A DNA stretch of 64,000 nt from CAZJHX01 sp964545715 (lineage in GTDB: Bacteria > Myxococcota_A > UBA9042 > GCA-2863065), in contig CAZJHX010000017.1 of assembly GCA_964545715.1 (NCBI GenBank), positions 27,931 to 91,930 of the forward strand, given 5' to 3'. Below the pieces are notes generated by a model. That model saw only the letters and a list, made by a program, of their open reading frames with translations. It ran no database searches and had not been told where the DNA came from. Positions within the stretch are counted from its first letter, which is position 1; every line of letters starts with the position of its first letter. Below, piece after piece: positions 28,424-37,996 of this stretch. The translations under genes and the position numbers were made by a program.

Positions 28424-30454
28424 ATGCGAACGATGCCTCTGATCCTCTTGCTGGTCCTGGTTTCCGCGCAGGCGGCGGCCGATGCTCCCACCCACGACAT
28501 CCAGATCGATGATTATTTCACGCTGGCGCACGCGTACGACGCCCAGGTCTCGCCCGACGGAGCGACCATCGCGTACGTCGATTTGCGCTGGGACGCCGAT
28601 ACAAAGAAGCGCAACTCCGAGGTGTGGGTCGTGGATCAGAAATCGGAGCGCACGACGCGCCTGACGTTTCACAAAGGCTCAGATGGGCACCCGCGCTGGG
28701 CGCCGAACTCCAACGCCGTCTACTTCTCCAGCAGCCGCAGCGGCAGCAACCAGGTCTGGCGCGTCAACAAAGATGGTAAGCAGCTGCGCCAGATCACGCA
28801 CCACAAAGGCGGCGTGCGGCAGTGGCAGCTGTCGGCCAACGGCAAGATCCTCTACTACACCCGCAGCGTGAAAAAGACGGCGGATCCGTGGCGGTCGCTC
28901 AAGACCCGCTTCTCCAAGCTGAAATACGGGCACGGCGTCGCCAAGCTGAGCCAGCTGTGGTCGCTGAACATGACCACGTGGCGGCGCACGAAGCTCATCG
29001 ACGCCAAGCGCGTGGTGGTCGCGTTTGACGTCAGCACAGATCAGAAGCGCATCGCGATGATCACGCGCCCCACGCCCGAGCTGATCACCAACGAAGGCTG
29101 GTCGACCGTAGACATCTGGGACCGCGGCACCCGCAAGATCACGTCGCTGGCTGACAAGCAGTGGCGCGCGGATGCGCCGTCGCCGTACGGCTGGCTGGAG
29201 TCGCCCAGCTGGTCGCGCGACGGGACCGCGCTCGCTTTCACTATCGACTTCGACGGCTACCCGCCGGAGATCTTCATCACCACGTTTGGCGACGCCGGCG
29301 CCGAGAAGACGCGCAAGCTCAAGCGCCCCGGCCAGCTGACCGTAAACTCCGGCGTCAGGCCGCAGTGGCGCGCCAAGAGCAAAGACCTGCTGTACATCGG
29401 CGAGCGCAACGGCCGCACGCGGGTGCACCTGCTGGAGGACGCGACAGAGGAGGGTGGCGACACCTATCCGGTCACCGCAGGCGACATCGTGGTCAGTGGC
29501 TTCAGCATCGCCGCCAAGGGCAAGCGCATCGCCTTCACGATGAGCGACGCCAAGACGTTCGGTGACGTATACGTGACCAAGGTCAAGGCCAACAACGACA
29601 ACCTGGACCGCCTCACCTACATCAACCCGCAAGTCACCGACTGGAAGCTGCCGACCATGCAGGTCGTCAGCTGGGAGACGCCCGACGGCACCAAGGTCGA
29701 GGGCATGCTTGAGCTGCCGTACGGGTACAAGAAGGGCACCAAGCTGCCCATGATCGTGTACATCCACGGCGGCCCGGCGTCGTCGTCCAAGTTTCGGCTG
29801 CGCTTCTGGAGCTACGGCCGCACGCACCTGGCCGCGCGGGGCTACGCGGTCTTCGCCCCCAACTACCGGGGCAGCACGGGCTACGGCGACAAGTTTCTGA
29901 CGGACTTGATCGGCCGCAAGAACGACATCGACGTCACCGACATTCTGACCGGCGTGGACGCCATGGTGGAGCGCGGCATCGCCGATCCCAACCGCCTGGG
30001 CGTCATGGGCTGGAGCAACGGCGGCTACCTGACCAACTGCGTGATCACGCACACCAACCGCTTCAAGGCGGCCAGCAGCGGCGCCGGCGTCTTCGACGTC
30101 GCGATGCAGTGGAGCATCGAGGACACGCCCGGCCACGTGATCAACTACCAGAAGGGTCTGCCGTGGGAGCGCGCGGCGGGGATGATCAAGGCGTCGCCGC
30201 TGTACGACGTGAACAAGGTCAAGACACCCACCATTATTCACGTGGGCGAGAACGACCCGCGCTGCCCGCAGGAGCACTCACGCGCCATGCACCGCGCCCT
30301 GCACACCTATCTGAAGGTGGACACGGAGCTGGTCGTATATCCCGGTGAGGGCCACAGCCTGAGCAAGTACGAGCACCGCAAGGCCCACATGGTCTGGGAC
30401 CTGGAGTGGTTCGACAAATACCTGCCGGTCAAGGTGCCGAAAGACTCGAAATGA
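28424..30454 (+). CDS. S9 family (prolyl oligopeptidase-type) serine peptidase, exported
   Basis: 676 residues from the ATG at 28424. Signal peptide MRTMPLILLLVLVSAQAAADA. The N-terminal part is a beta-propeller with TolB-like blades (VSPDGATIAYVD, HPRWAPNSNAVYFSSS). The C-terminal alpha/beta hydrolase contains the catalytic Ser in GVMGWSNGGYL, Asp in HVGENDPRCPQEHS and His in GEGHSLSK. PMIVYIHGGPAS is the oxyanion-side loop. It is a DPP IV/acylaminoacyl peptidase-like enzyme that would trim short peptides in the periplasm. Its 3' end overlaps the convergent epimerase-like gene by 26 bp. Confidence 0.93.
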   Translation: MRTMPLILLLVLVSAQAAADAPTHDIQIDDYFTLAHAYDAQVSPDGATIAYVDLRWDADTKKRNSEVWVVDQKSERTTRLTFHKGSDGHPRWAPNSNAVYFSSSRSGSNQVWRVNKDGKQLRQITHHKGGVRQWQLSANGKILYYTRSVKKTADPWRSLKTRFSKLKYGHGVAKLSQLWSLNMTTWRRTKLIDAKRVVVAFDVSTDQKRIAMITRPTPELITNEGWSTVDIWDRGTRKITSLADKQWRADAPSPYGWLESPSWSRDGTALAFTIDFDGYPPEIFITTFGDAGAEKTRKLKRPGQLTVNSGVRPQWRAKSKDLLYIGERNGRTRVHLLEDATEEGGDTYPVTAGDIVVSGFSIAAKGKRIAFTMSDAKTFGDVYVTKVKANNDNLDRLTYINPQVTDWKLPTMQVVSWETPDGTKVEGMLELPYGYKKGTKLPMIVYIHGGPASSSKFRLRFWSYGRTHLAARGYAVFAPNYRGSTGYGDKFLTDLIGRKNDIDVTDILTGVDAMVERGIADPNRLGVMGWSNGGYLTNCVITHTNRFKAASSGAGVFDVAMQWSIEDTPGHVINYQKGLPWERAAGMIKASPLYDVNKVKTPTIIHVGENDPRCPQEHSRAMHRALHTYLKVDTELVVYPGEGHSLSKYEHRKAHMVWDLEWFDKYLPVKVPKDSK

Positions 30455-31217
30455 TGTCCGGATGGGCCAGCGTGATGCCCAGCTCTTCATAGCGCGCCGG
30501 CCGGCAGCGCTTCGACTCCGTATAGAACATCCGAATGTTGGGATCGTCGGGCAGCGGTGACGCGTCCGGCAGCGGAATCCCCGTCAGGCGTGATGCCTCG
30601 GCGGCCAGGGCACTCCACAGCACCGGCTGGCCCGCCAGGTAGATGTCACCCGGCTGCCCGCGCGCGGCGGCCGCGATCAGAATCGAGGCTAGATCGTCCA
30701 CATGGATCAGGTTTACCGGGCGGTCCGGATCGCCGGTGTTTCGCAGCCGGCCGGCCTTGAGACGCTGCACGATGCTGCGGTCCGAGCCGTAGATGCCGGC
30801 CGCCCGCACCACGATCGCTCCGCGGTTCAAGAACGCGCGCTCCGCGGCAACACGAGACCGCGCCCACGGGTTGCACGGCGCCGTCTCGGTCTCATCGGTC
30901 ACCCAACCGCCCTGGCGGTCGCCATACACGGACGTGGAGCTTACGTACACGACCCGCTGCGCGCCGCTCAGCGCCTCGGCGGCCTCATCCGGATCCACCC
31001 CACGCGGTGGAAACAGCGCATAAACCGTGCTCACGTCGTCCAGCGGCAGCCGCTGCGGCGCGGCCCACACCAGCGGCTCGAGGCCGGCCCGGGCGATCGC
31101 GTCCACGCCTTCGGGCCGTCGCGTCGTGCCCACAACCCGCTGCCCGCGCCCCGCGAGCTTGCGCGCGAGTGCCCGTCCGGTGTATCCGCAACCACAGATC
31201 ACAGTGCTGCTCATCAT
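30429..31217 (-). CDS. NAD(P)-dependent epimerase/dehydratase-like protein (YeeZ type)
   Basis: 262 residues. The dinucleotide-binding loop is GCGYTGRALARKL, a YeeZ-like variant of GxxGxxG. RVVYVSSTSVYGD supplies the SDR strand 5 and the Ser/Tyr of the active-site region, AGIYGSDRS and LIHVDDLASI are further extended-SDR marks. The second Met of the MM start is an alternative. The substrate is unknown. The start is 22 bp from that of the divergent gene at 31239. Confidence 0.85.
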   Translation of the reverse strand: MMSSTVICGCGYTGRALARKLAGRGQRVVGTTRRPEGVDAIARAGLEPLVWAAPQRLPLDDVSTVYALFPPRGVDPDEAAEALSGAQRVVYVSSTSVYGDRQGGWVTDETETAPCNPWARSRVAAERAFLNRGAIVVRAAGIYGSDRSIVQRLKAGRLRNTGDPDRPVNLIHVDDLASILIAAAARGQPGDIYLAGQPVLWSALAAEASRLTGIPLPDASPLPDDPNIRMFYTESKRCRPARYEELGITLAHPDIISSLSAP

Positions 31218-31238
31218 GTGCGAGGATACACGGCAACC

Positions 31239-31682
31239 GTGCGCAAGAAACCGCTACTCACACCGGAGCTGGTCTCCAAGCTCGAAGCGACGTTGCTGAA
31301 AAACTACGGTCGCTATCTCGAGTATGGGGAGCTCTTTCGTGTCACCCACTTCGACATCGCGCCCGACGCGTGGCAGCTGTCCGTCACCTTCGAAAACGCG
31401 GACAGAACACTGCACCTGCCGGTCGAGCTGGCGCTTGTCGCGGCCGAGAATCCCAGGCTGCGCGACGACGAAGCGCGCGACGTGCTGATCGACTTTCTGG
31501 ACTACGTCTTTGATCGGTACTTCCAGGGCTCGCGCGCGATCACTATCCCGCTGGACTGGGCCGCCCTGCCCTTTGGCGAATACTCGGTGCGCGCGCGCGG
31601 CTGGGAGAAGAACATGAAGCTGGAAGAGGCCGCCGACCGCCTGTTGGCCGGCGAGCCCGTGGAGGATGTGTTCGATGACTGA
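31239..31682 (+). CDS. Hypothetical protein
   Basis: 147 residues from a GTG. Coding-like composition with alternating charged and hydrophobic residues (LLTPELVSKLEATLLKNYG, AWQLSVTFENADRTLHLPVE). No signal peptide and no motif I recognise; the C-terminal 25 residues look helical. Its stop overlaps the start of the methionine-synthase-like gene (ATGACTGA), so the two are co-translated and probably function together. Confidence 0.7.
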   Translation: MRKKPLLTPELVSKLEATLLKNYGRYLEYGELFRVTHFDIAPDAWQLSVTFENADRTLHLPVELALVAAENPRLRDDEARDVLIDFLDYVFDRYFQGSRAITIPLDWAALPFGEYSVRARGWEKNMKLEEAADRLLAGEPVEDVFDD

Positions 31683-32760
31683 GCTTCTACTCCCGACCAC
31701 AATGGTCGGGTCCTACCCGCGACCCAGCTGGTTTACGCACCAGCTGGAGGGACGTGACCTCCTCGATGCTTTCAAGAACCGCTACCACAAGGAGGCCTTT
31801 ACCGATGCCGTGCGCAGCGTCATCGGTGACCAGGACGCCGCCGGGCTGGACATCCTGACCGACGGGCAGATGTGGTTTGACGACTACTCGATGGGGATCG
31901 GCTCCTTCCTCTGGTACTGGTTCGAGCGCATCGACGGCTTTGACCCGGCCAAGCTGGACCACCCGGCCCGCTCGCGCGCCCAGGGGCTGGACGTCCCCAT
32001 GCTGGACGAGGCGGGCGGCGTCGCGGTCATCGACAAGCTGGGCGCCGGGCGACTGAGGCTGGTGGAGCTGTACAAGCTGTCGCAGGCCCTCTCCAAGCGG
32101 CCGATCAAATGCTGCGTCGGCGCCGGACCCGCTCAGCTGTCGGCCATGGTTCACTTCAAGGGCGGGCCCTACAAACACTACAAGGACATGGCCTTTGCCC
32201 TGGCGGAGATCTTCAACCAGGAGATGAAGGACCTGGTCAGCGCCGGCGCCGAGCACATTCAGTTGGAGGATCTGGGCGCCTGGATCCCCAACCTGACCGG
32301 GCCCAAAGACTTTCCGTGGGTGCGCGACGTCGTGCGCCGCACCGTGGACGGCGTGGACGCGCGGATCTCGTGGCACTTCTGCCTGGGCAACACCTGGGGC
32401 AACGTCGCCCACGGCTTCACAATCGGCGGATACGGTCGCATTCTGTCCGAGTACTTCGACGTGCCGGTGGCCGAGTACGTGCTTGATTTCGCCTGTCGCG
32501 ACATGCGTGATGTCGACGCGCTGGCCGACCTGCCCGCCGACAAGTCCGTGGCCGCCGGCGTCATCGATGTGCGCTGCCTCGAGATCGAGGCGCCTGAGCA
32601 GGTTGCGGAGCGCATTCGGACCCTGCTCAAGGTCGTACCCGCTGAGCGGCTGACCTTGACGACTGATTGCGGTATGAAACAGTTGCCACGCTACTGCGCG
32701 GCCAACAAGCTGAAGTCGCTCGTGGCGGGCGCCCGTATCGTCCGAAAAGAGCTTACTTAG
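31675..32760 (+). CDS. Cobalamin-independent methionine synthase-like protein (MetE C-terminal family)
   Basis: 361 residues from the ATG at 31675, which is preceded by GGAGG nine bases upstream; a Met three codons earlier lies in that site. TTMVGSYPRP is the conserved start of the MetE C-terminal barrel. GADQ-like substrate motifs are replaced by GAEHIQLEDLGAW, SWHFCLGNTWGN gives the His-x-Cys zinc site, and LTLTTDCGMKQLPRY gives the distal zinc Cys. It lacks the N-terminal half of full MetE, as in archaeal-type core enzymes. The methyl donor is probably a corrinoid or other methyl carrier, not methyltetrahydrofolate triglutamate; this is inferred. Confidence 0.85.
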   Translation: MTELLLPTTMVGSYPRPSWFTHQLEGRDLLDAFKNRYHKEAFTDAVRSVIGDQDAAGLDILTDGQMWFDDYSMGIGSFLWYWFERIDGFDPAKLDHPARSRAQGLDVPMLDEAGGVAVIDKLGAGRLRLVELYKLSQALSKRPIKCCVGAGPAQLSAMVHFKGGPYKHYKDMAFALAEIFNQEMKDLVSAGAEHIQLEDLGAWIPNLTGPKDFPWVRDVVRRTVDGVDARISWHFCLGNTWGNVAHGFTIGGYGRILSEYFDVPVAEYVLDFACRDMRDVDALADLPADKSVAAGVIDVRCLEIEAPEQVAERIRTLLKVVPAERLTLTTDCGMKQLPRYCAANKLKSLVAGARIVRKELT

Positions 32761-32804
32761 TTCAGATTAATGTTTTGTCAGAAACCAGCCGCTCTTTTTT
32801 GTGT

Positions 32805-32856
32805 GGGGATTTCCCCGGTGTCAAACTCCCCGCAGGCATCGAAGTAACAAGGAGGT
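32805..32856 (+). promoter_or_regulatory. Leader of gdhA: palindrome and strong ribosome-binding site
   Basis: A perfect 12-bp palindrome (GGGGATTTCCCC, 32805-32816) sits 45 bp before the gdhA start. AAGGAGGT ends at 32856, four bases before the ATG at 32861, a near-ideal Shine-Dalgarno. The preceding stretch (32761-32800) is AT-richer than its surroundings and is the likely promoter zone. The palindrome could be an operator. Confidence 0.4.
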
Positions 32857-32860
32857 CCGG

Positions 32861-34222
32861 ATGTCATCCTACATCGACTCTTTCATGGACGGATTTCGCC
32901 GCAAGAATCCCGGCGCAGTCGAGTTTCACCAGGCCGTGCATGAGGTCGTGGAGTCGCTCGAGCCCGTCCTGGAGCGCCGGCCCGAGTTCCAGCAGGCCGG
33001 CATCCTCGAGCGCGTGACCGAGCCCGACCGACAGATCATCTTCCGCGTGGCCTGGATGGATGACAGCGGGGCCGTACAGGTCAACCGCGCCTTCCGCGTC
33101 GAGTTCAACAACTCGATCGGGCCTTATAAAGGCGGCCTGCGGTTCCACCCCAGCGTGAACCTCAGCATCATCAAGTTTCTCGGCTTCGAACAGGTCTTCA
33201 AGAACGCGCTGACGACCACGCCTATCGGCGGTGGCAAAGGCGGCTCCGACTTCGATCCCAAGGGCAAGTCCGACAACGAGGTGATGCGCTTCTGCCAGTC
33301 GTTCATGAACGAGCTGTACCGGCACATCGGTCCCAACACGGACGTGCCCGCCGGTGATATCGGCGTCGGCGGCCGCGAGATCGGCTACCTGTTCGGCCAG
33401 TACCGCAAGCTGACCAACCGCTTTGAGGGCGTGTTGACCGGCAAGGGTCTGCGCTGGGGCGGCTCGTTGATCCGCCCCGAGGCGACCGGCTACGGCGCGG
33501 TCTACTTCGCCAAAGAGATGCTCAAGACCCGCGGCATGGACCTGGAGGGCCGGCGCGTGCTGGTCTCGGGCGCCGGCAACGTGGCGCAGTACACGGTGGA
33601 GAAGGTGCTGGACCTGGGCGGCAAGCCCATCACGGTCTCCGACTCCGGCGGCATGATCCTGGACGAGGCCGGCATCGACCGCGAGAAGCTCGCCTGGATC
33701 ATGGACCTGAAGAACGTCCGCCGTGGGCGCATCAGCGAGTACGCCGCGCAGTTCCCCGGCTCCAAGTACATCGCGGCCGACCGCAGCCTGGATCACAACC
33801 CGCTGTGGGCTGTTCAGGCCGACGCGGCGTTCCCCAGCGCGACTCAGAACGAGATCAACGCCAAGGACGCTCAGACGCTGGTCAAGAACGGCTGCATGTG
33901 CGTGTCCGAGGGCGCCAACATGCCCAGCCGTCCGGACGCCGTCAACGTGTTCCTGGAGAGCAAGATCCTCTACGGACCGGGCAAGGCCGCCAACGCCGGC
34001 GGTGTCGCGACGTCCGCGCTGGAGATGAGCCAGAACAGCATGCGCCTGAACTGGTCGCGCGAAGAGGTCGACCAGCGATTGCACGAGATCATGGTGAACA
34101 TCCACCAGGCCTGCCACGACACGGCCGCCGAGTACGGCACGCCGGGCAACTACGTCAACGGCGCTAACATCGCCGGATTCAGCAAGGTAGCCGACGCCAT
34201 GCTGGAACAGGGCCTCACCTGA
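32861..34222 (+). CDS. gdhA: NADP-specific glutamate dehydrogenase
   Basis: 453 residues from the ATG at 32861, set by an excellent ribosome site. GPYKGGLRFHPSVNLS holds the substrate Lys, TTPIGGGKGGSDFDP the catalytic Lys, and DVPAGDIGVGGREIGYLFG the essential Asp. VLVSGAGNVAQYTVEKV is the Rossmann loop of the coenzyme domain. Length and motifs match the hexameric bacterial GDH of E. coli type. It forms glutamate from 2-oxoglutarate and ammonium. Only 4 bp separate it from the receiver/PPDK-like gene, so both sit in one operon. Confidence 0.96.
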   Translation: MSSYIDSFMDGFRRKNPGAVEFHQAVHEVVESLEPVLERRPEFQQAGILERVTEPDRQIIFRVAWMDDSGAVQVNRAFRVEFNNSIGPYKGGLRFHPSVNLSIIKFLGFEQVFKNALTTTPIGGGKGGSDFDPKGKSDNEVMRFCQSFMNELYRHIGPNTDVPAGDIGVGGREIGYLFGQYRKLTNRFEGVLTGKGLRWGGSLIRPEATGYGAVYFAKEMLKTRGMDLEGRRVLVSGAGNVAQYTVEKVLDLGGKPITVSDSGGMILDEAGIDREKLAWIMDLKNVRRGRISEYAAQFPGSKYIAADRSLDHNPLWAVQADAAFPSATQNEINAKDAQTLVKNGCMCVSEGANMPSRPDAVNVFLESKILYGPGKAANAGGVATSALEMSQNSMRLNWSREEVDQRLHEIMVNIHQACHDTAAEYGTPGNYVNGANIAGFSKVADAMLEQGLT

Positions 34223-34226
34223 TCGA

Positions 34227-37169
34227 ATGAGCGTCCATCCAGAGGGGGACATCCGCCCACCCGCCACTCTGATGCCCTTCATGGTGCGTGAGATCCTGCT
34301 GGTCTCCACGCTCTATGACTCGTTTATTCTCGACGAGGATGGGCGCTTCTCCGAAAAGCTGATGGGCGAGTACCTGGAGCTACACCTCAGCTCCCCGCCC
34401 CGCATGACCCGGGTCGCCAGTGGCGCGGCGGCCCTCGCCAAGCTCCAAGAGCGCAAGTTTGACCTGGTCATCACCATGGCGCGCATCTCCGACATGAACC
34501 CGCTGGAGTTCGCGCGCGCGGTCAAGGACGGACATCCCGACCTCCCGGTGGCGCTGCTGGCCTACGACACGACGGTCACACGCCACATGCAGGGCCATGA
34601 GGACTGGTCCTGCATCGACCGGATGTTCATCTGGAAAGGTGACAGCGGCACGCTGCTGGCGCTTGTGAAGTCCGTCGAGGACATGAAGAACGCGCCACAC
34701 GACACGTCGCTGAACCTGGTGCGCGTGCTGATCGTGGTGGAGGACTCGGCGCACTACTACAGCTCGTTTCTGCCGATGCTCTACACCGAGGTGATGCAGC
34801 AGACGCGGTCCCTGATCGCGGGTGGCATCAACCACGTCGACCGCCTGTATCGCATGCGCGCGCGCCCCAAGATTCTGCTGGCGCGCAACCTGGCCGAGGC
34901 GGACGCGGTGTTTCAGTTGTACCGCGACTATGTGATTGGGATTATTACAGATCTCTCATTACCGAAAGACGGCGTCTCGGACCCTGAAGCGGGGCTGAAG
35001 TTCATCCGCCACGTACGCGCGGATGCGCCGGATCTGCCCGTGCTGCTGCAGTCCCTGGAGCCCACCGCCCGCGGGTTGGCGATGATGATGAACGTCTCCT
35101 ACGCCAACAAGGCGTCCGACGATCTGCTGCTGGAGATCAGCCAGTTCATTCGCCAGAACTGCGGCTTTGGCGACTTCGTCTTCCGCATGCCGGACGGCGC
35201 GCCGGTCGCCCGGGCATCCAACTCCATCGAGATGAAGGACGCGCTGGAGAAGGTGCCCGCCGAGGCGCTCTGGTACCACTCGCAGCACAAACACATCTCC
35301 AGCTGGCTGATGGCGCGCGGCAAGTTCCGCCTGGCGCTCAAGCTGCGCGACAAGAAGCCGGTCGACTATCGCGACATCGAGTCGTTCCGCATCTATCTGG
35401 TCAACGTCTTCACCGAGTTTTTGGAGCGCCGTCAGCGCGGCCACATCGTGGAGTTCAGCCGGCGGGCGCATCACCTCGGACGCGACTTCCAGCGTCTGGG
35501 GGGTGGCAGCCTGGGCGGCAAGGGCCGCGGCGTCGCGTTCATCTACAAGCTGCTGGCCAACAGCGACTTTCATCGCAAGTACCCCGAGACCCACATTCTG
35601 GTCCCGCGCACCACGGTGGTGTGCACCAACGAGTACGACCGCTTCGTCACGGACAACAACATTCGCGAGCGGCTGCACGGCGTCACGGACGACGGAGAGA
35701 TCGCCACAGTCTTCCTCAAGAGCCGCATCTCCAACTCGGTGCACAAGGACCTGGAGGCGCTGCTCAGCGAGGTCACGTATCCGCTGGCGGTCCGGTCAAG
35801 CAGCCTGCTGGAAGACTCGCAGTTTCAGCCGTTTGCGGGCGTGTACGCCACGTACATCATCCCAAACAACGACAAGACGATGCGTGTGCGCCTGAAGCAG
35901 CTTCGGCGCGCGATCAAGCTGGTGTACGCCTCCACGTGGACGTCGGCTGCGCGCGCATACATGCACGCGATCAACCACAGGGTGGAAGAAGAGAAGATGG
36001 GCGTGCTTGTGCAGCGCCTGATCGGCACGGACTTCGGCGACAGGTTCTACCCGACCTTCTCGGGGGTGGCGCAGAGCTACAACTACTATCCCATTCGCTA
36101 CATGCGCCCCGAGGACGGCATCGCCGTGGTGGCGCTGGGCCTCGGACGCACGGTGGTGTCGGGCGGCAAGACGCTGCGCTTTTCGCCGGCGCACCCGCAG
36201 ATCCTGCCGCACATGAGCAATCCGCAGGACGCGCTGCGCAACACTCAGACCAACTTCTATGCGCTGGCGATGACGCGACCCCGCGTACGCGTCACGCACA
36301 AAGAAGAAGACACGCTGGTGCAGCCGGATCTGAGCGTAGCCGAGCAGGATGGCGCGCTTGCGACCATCGGCGCGACCTACAGCCCGGCGGAGGGGCGCGT
36401 ATATGACACGATCTATCGCCCGGGCGCGCGCCTGGTGAACTTCGCGGGTGTGCTCAAGTACAACAAGTTTCCACTTGCGGACCTGCTGACAGACATTCTG
36501 GAGCTGGGCGAGGCCGGCATGGGCTGCCCGGTCGAGATGGAGTTTGCGGTCAACCTCAACGTGCCGCCGGGCGAGCGCCCCGAGTTTGCGGTGCTTCAGA
36601 TTCGGCCGCTCGTGACCAGTCCGGTCAACGCCGAGACAGACATCGACGGCGTGGACGAGCAGAAGGTGCTGCTGCGGTCGGGCCGGGCGCTGGGTAACGG
36701 CGCCGTGGAGGGCATCCGCGACATCGTCTATGTGGTGCCGGAGCGCTTCGACAAGCTGAACACGATCGAGATCGCGGAAGAGGTCGCGCGCATCAACCAC
36801 TCGCTGGTGGACCAGGCGCGGCCGTACGTGCTGATCGGTCCCGGGCGCTGGGGCACCTCAGATCCGTTGCTGGGCGTTCCCGTGGACTGGGTACAGGTCT
36901 CGGCGGCGCGCATCATTGTCGAGACGGCGATGGAGGGCTTTGACGTCGACCCCTCGCAGGGCACGCACTTCTTTCACAACATCACCTCGCTGCGCGTGGG
37001 CTACCTGGCGGTGGACGACCGCAAGGAGGCGGAGCACATCGACTGGGACTGGCTGCACGAGCAGAAGCTGGTCACTGAGCTGAAGTACGTCCGCCACGTG
37101 CGCATCAAAAAGACGGTGCGCGCGCTGGTGGACGGAAAAACCGGCCGCGGCGCCGTCCTCCGACCCTAG
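34227..37169 (+). CDS. Receiver-PEP-synthase-like fusion protein
   Basis: 980 residues. Residues of about 20-130 form a receiver-like fold whose phosphosite is Met (DLVITMARISDM), so it is degenerate. A second receiver (about 165-310) has VVEDS and GIITDLSLPKDG with an intact Asp. After a helical linker comes an ATP-binding domain of the PPDK/PEP synthase N-terminal type, with LGGGSLGGKGRGVAFIYKLL, VRSSSLLEDSQFQPFAGVYAT and MEFAVNLN. A late segment has IGPGRWGTSDPLLGVP. The phosphohistidine swivel and PEP/pyruvate barrel are absent, so it is probably not a PEP synthase but a phosphotransfer or ATP-grasp signalling protein. It lies 4 bp after gdhA and may link nitrogen status to phosphorylation; this is inferred. 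Confidence 0.8.
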   Translation: MSVHPEGDIRPPATLMPFMVREILLVSTLYDSFILDEDGRFSEKLMGEYLELHLSSPPRMTRVASGAAALAKLQERKFDLVITMARISDMNPLEFARAVKDGHPDLPVALLAYDTTVTRHMQGHEDWSCIDRMFIWKGDSGTLLALVKSVEDMKNAPHDTSLNLVRVLIVVEDSAHYYSSFLPMLYTEVMQQTRSLIAGGINHVDRLYRMRARPKILLARNLAEADAVFQLYRDYVIGIITDLSLPKDGVSDPEAGLKFIRHVRADAPDLPVLLQSLEPTARGLAMMMNVSYANKASDDLLLEISQFIRQNCGFGDFVFRMPDGAPVARASNSIEMKDALEKVPAEALWYHSQHKHISSWLMARGKFRLALKLRDKKPVDYRDIESFRIYLVNVFTEFLERRQRGHIVEFSRRAHHLGRDFQRLGGGSLGGKGRGVAFIYKLLANSDFHRKYPETHILVPRTTVVCTNEYDRFVTDNNIRERLHGVTDDGEIATVFLKSRISNSVHKDLEALLSEVTYPLAVRSSSLLEDSQFQPFAGVYATYIIPNNDKTMRVRLKQLRRAIKLVYASTWTSAARAYMHAINHRVEEEKMGVLVQRLIGTDFGDRFYPTFSGVAQSYNYYPIRYMRPEDGIAVVALGLGRTVVSGGKTLRFSPAHPQILPHMSNPQDALRNTQTNFYALAMTRPRVRVTHKEEDTLVQPDLSVAEQDGALATIGATYSPAEGRVYDTIYRPGARLVNFAGVLKYNKFPLADLLTDILELGEAGMGCPVEMEFAVNLNVPPGERPEFAVLQIRPLVTSPVNAETDIDGVDEQKVLLRSGRALGNGAVEGIRDIVYVVPERFDKLNTIEIAEEVARINHSLVDQARPYVLIGPGRWGTSDPLLGVPVDWVQVSAARIIVETAMEGFDVDPSQGTHFFHNITSLRVGYLAVDDRKEAEHIDWDWLHEQKLVTELKYVRHVRIKKTVRALVDGKTGRGAVLRP

Positions 37170-37987
37170 AGCTTGAAGACACGGGCGGCGGTGTCGTGCA
37201 GAAAGCGACGCCGGGTATCGTCGGTCAAATCCAGCGCCGGCACCTCGCTCAGACACGCCGCCGGCATGATCATCGGGTAGTTGCTGGCAAACAGGGTCTT
37301 CTTGCGCCCCGGGCCCTTCAGAAACGCTTTGAACGCCTCCGGATAGCGGCTGGGCTTGTACGCAGAGGCATCGATGTAGACGTTCTCAAAGCGCGTCGCC
37401 AGCGACACCATCTCGTCCGTCCACGGGTGACCGATGTGCCCGGCGACGATCACCAACTCCGGGAAATCGAGCGCAACCTCCTCCAGGTATGGGATGGGCC
37501 GACCGGGATCGGACGGCATCAGCGGGCCTGTGTGGCCGACCTGCAGGCAAAAGGGCACACCGAGGTCGATGCACGTCGCGTACAGCGGGTAATAGCGGCG
37601 GTCGTTGGGGGGCAGGCGCCACAGCCAGGGGAGCATGCGCAGACCCTTGAAGCCCAGCTCCTCCACGCAGCGCCGCAGCTCGCGCACCGCCCCCATCGGA
37701 TCGTTGAGATCGACGCTGGCCAGGCCGGACAAGAGGTCCGGATAGCGGGTGCAGTACTGTGCCACCTCATCGTTGCTGAGCAGGGGACCCTGCGGGCCGA
37801 CCCATGCCGTCATCAAGGCACGGGAGACGCCGGCCGCCTTGAGCGCACCGATAGTCAGGTCCAGCGGGATGGAGTCCGGCACCGTCTCCATGCGCATCCA
37901 GCGCCGCAGCGACGCGAACATGGGCGACTTCAGAAACGGCGGTGTGGGATGCTGAATCCAGGCGTCGATGATGGGTTCGTTGGCCAT
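37166..37987 (-). CDS. Amidohydrolase 2 family protein
   Basis: 273 residues. The TIM-barrel amidohydrolase-2 marks are IIDAWIQHP at the start, KGLRMLPWLW, VPFCLQVGHTGPL, IVAGHIGHPWTDE and LFASNYPMIMP. The first metal motif His-x-His is reduced to a lone His (IQHP), so metal binding may differ from the decarboxylase members. The substrate is unknown. A perfect 16-bp hairpin begins nine bases upstream of its ATG. Its 3' end overlaps the convergent fusion gene by 4 bp. Confidence 0.82.
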   Translation of the reverse strand: MANEPIIDAWIQHPTPPFLKSPMFASLRRWMRMETVPDSIPLDLTIGALKAAGVSRALMTAWVGPQGPLLSNDEVAQYCTRYPDLLSGLASVDLNDPMGAVRELRRCVEELGFKGLRMLPWLWRLPPNDRRYYPLYATCIDLGVPFCLQVGHTGPLMPSDPGRPIPYLEEVALDFPELVIVAGHIGHPWTDEMVSLATRFENVYIDASAYKPSRYPEAFKAFLKGPGRKKTLFASNYPMIMPAACLSEVPALDLTDDTRRRFLHDTAARVFKL

Positions 37988-37996
37988 CGGTGGATC

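Noticed and set aside
28679..30277. 532-codon minus-strand frame opposite the S9 peptidase
   Set aside because: Shadow of the peptidase gene; no motif, and the opposite strand has signal peptide and complete catalytic triad.
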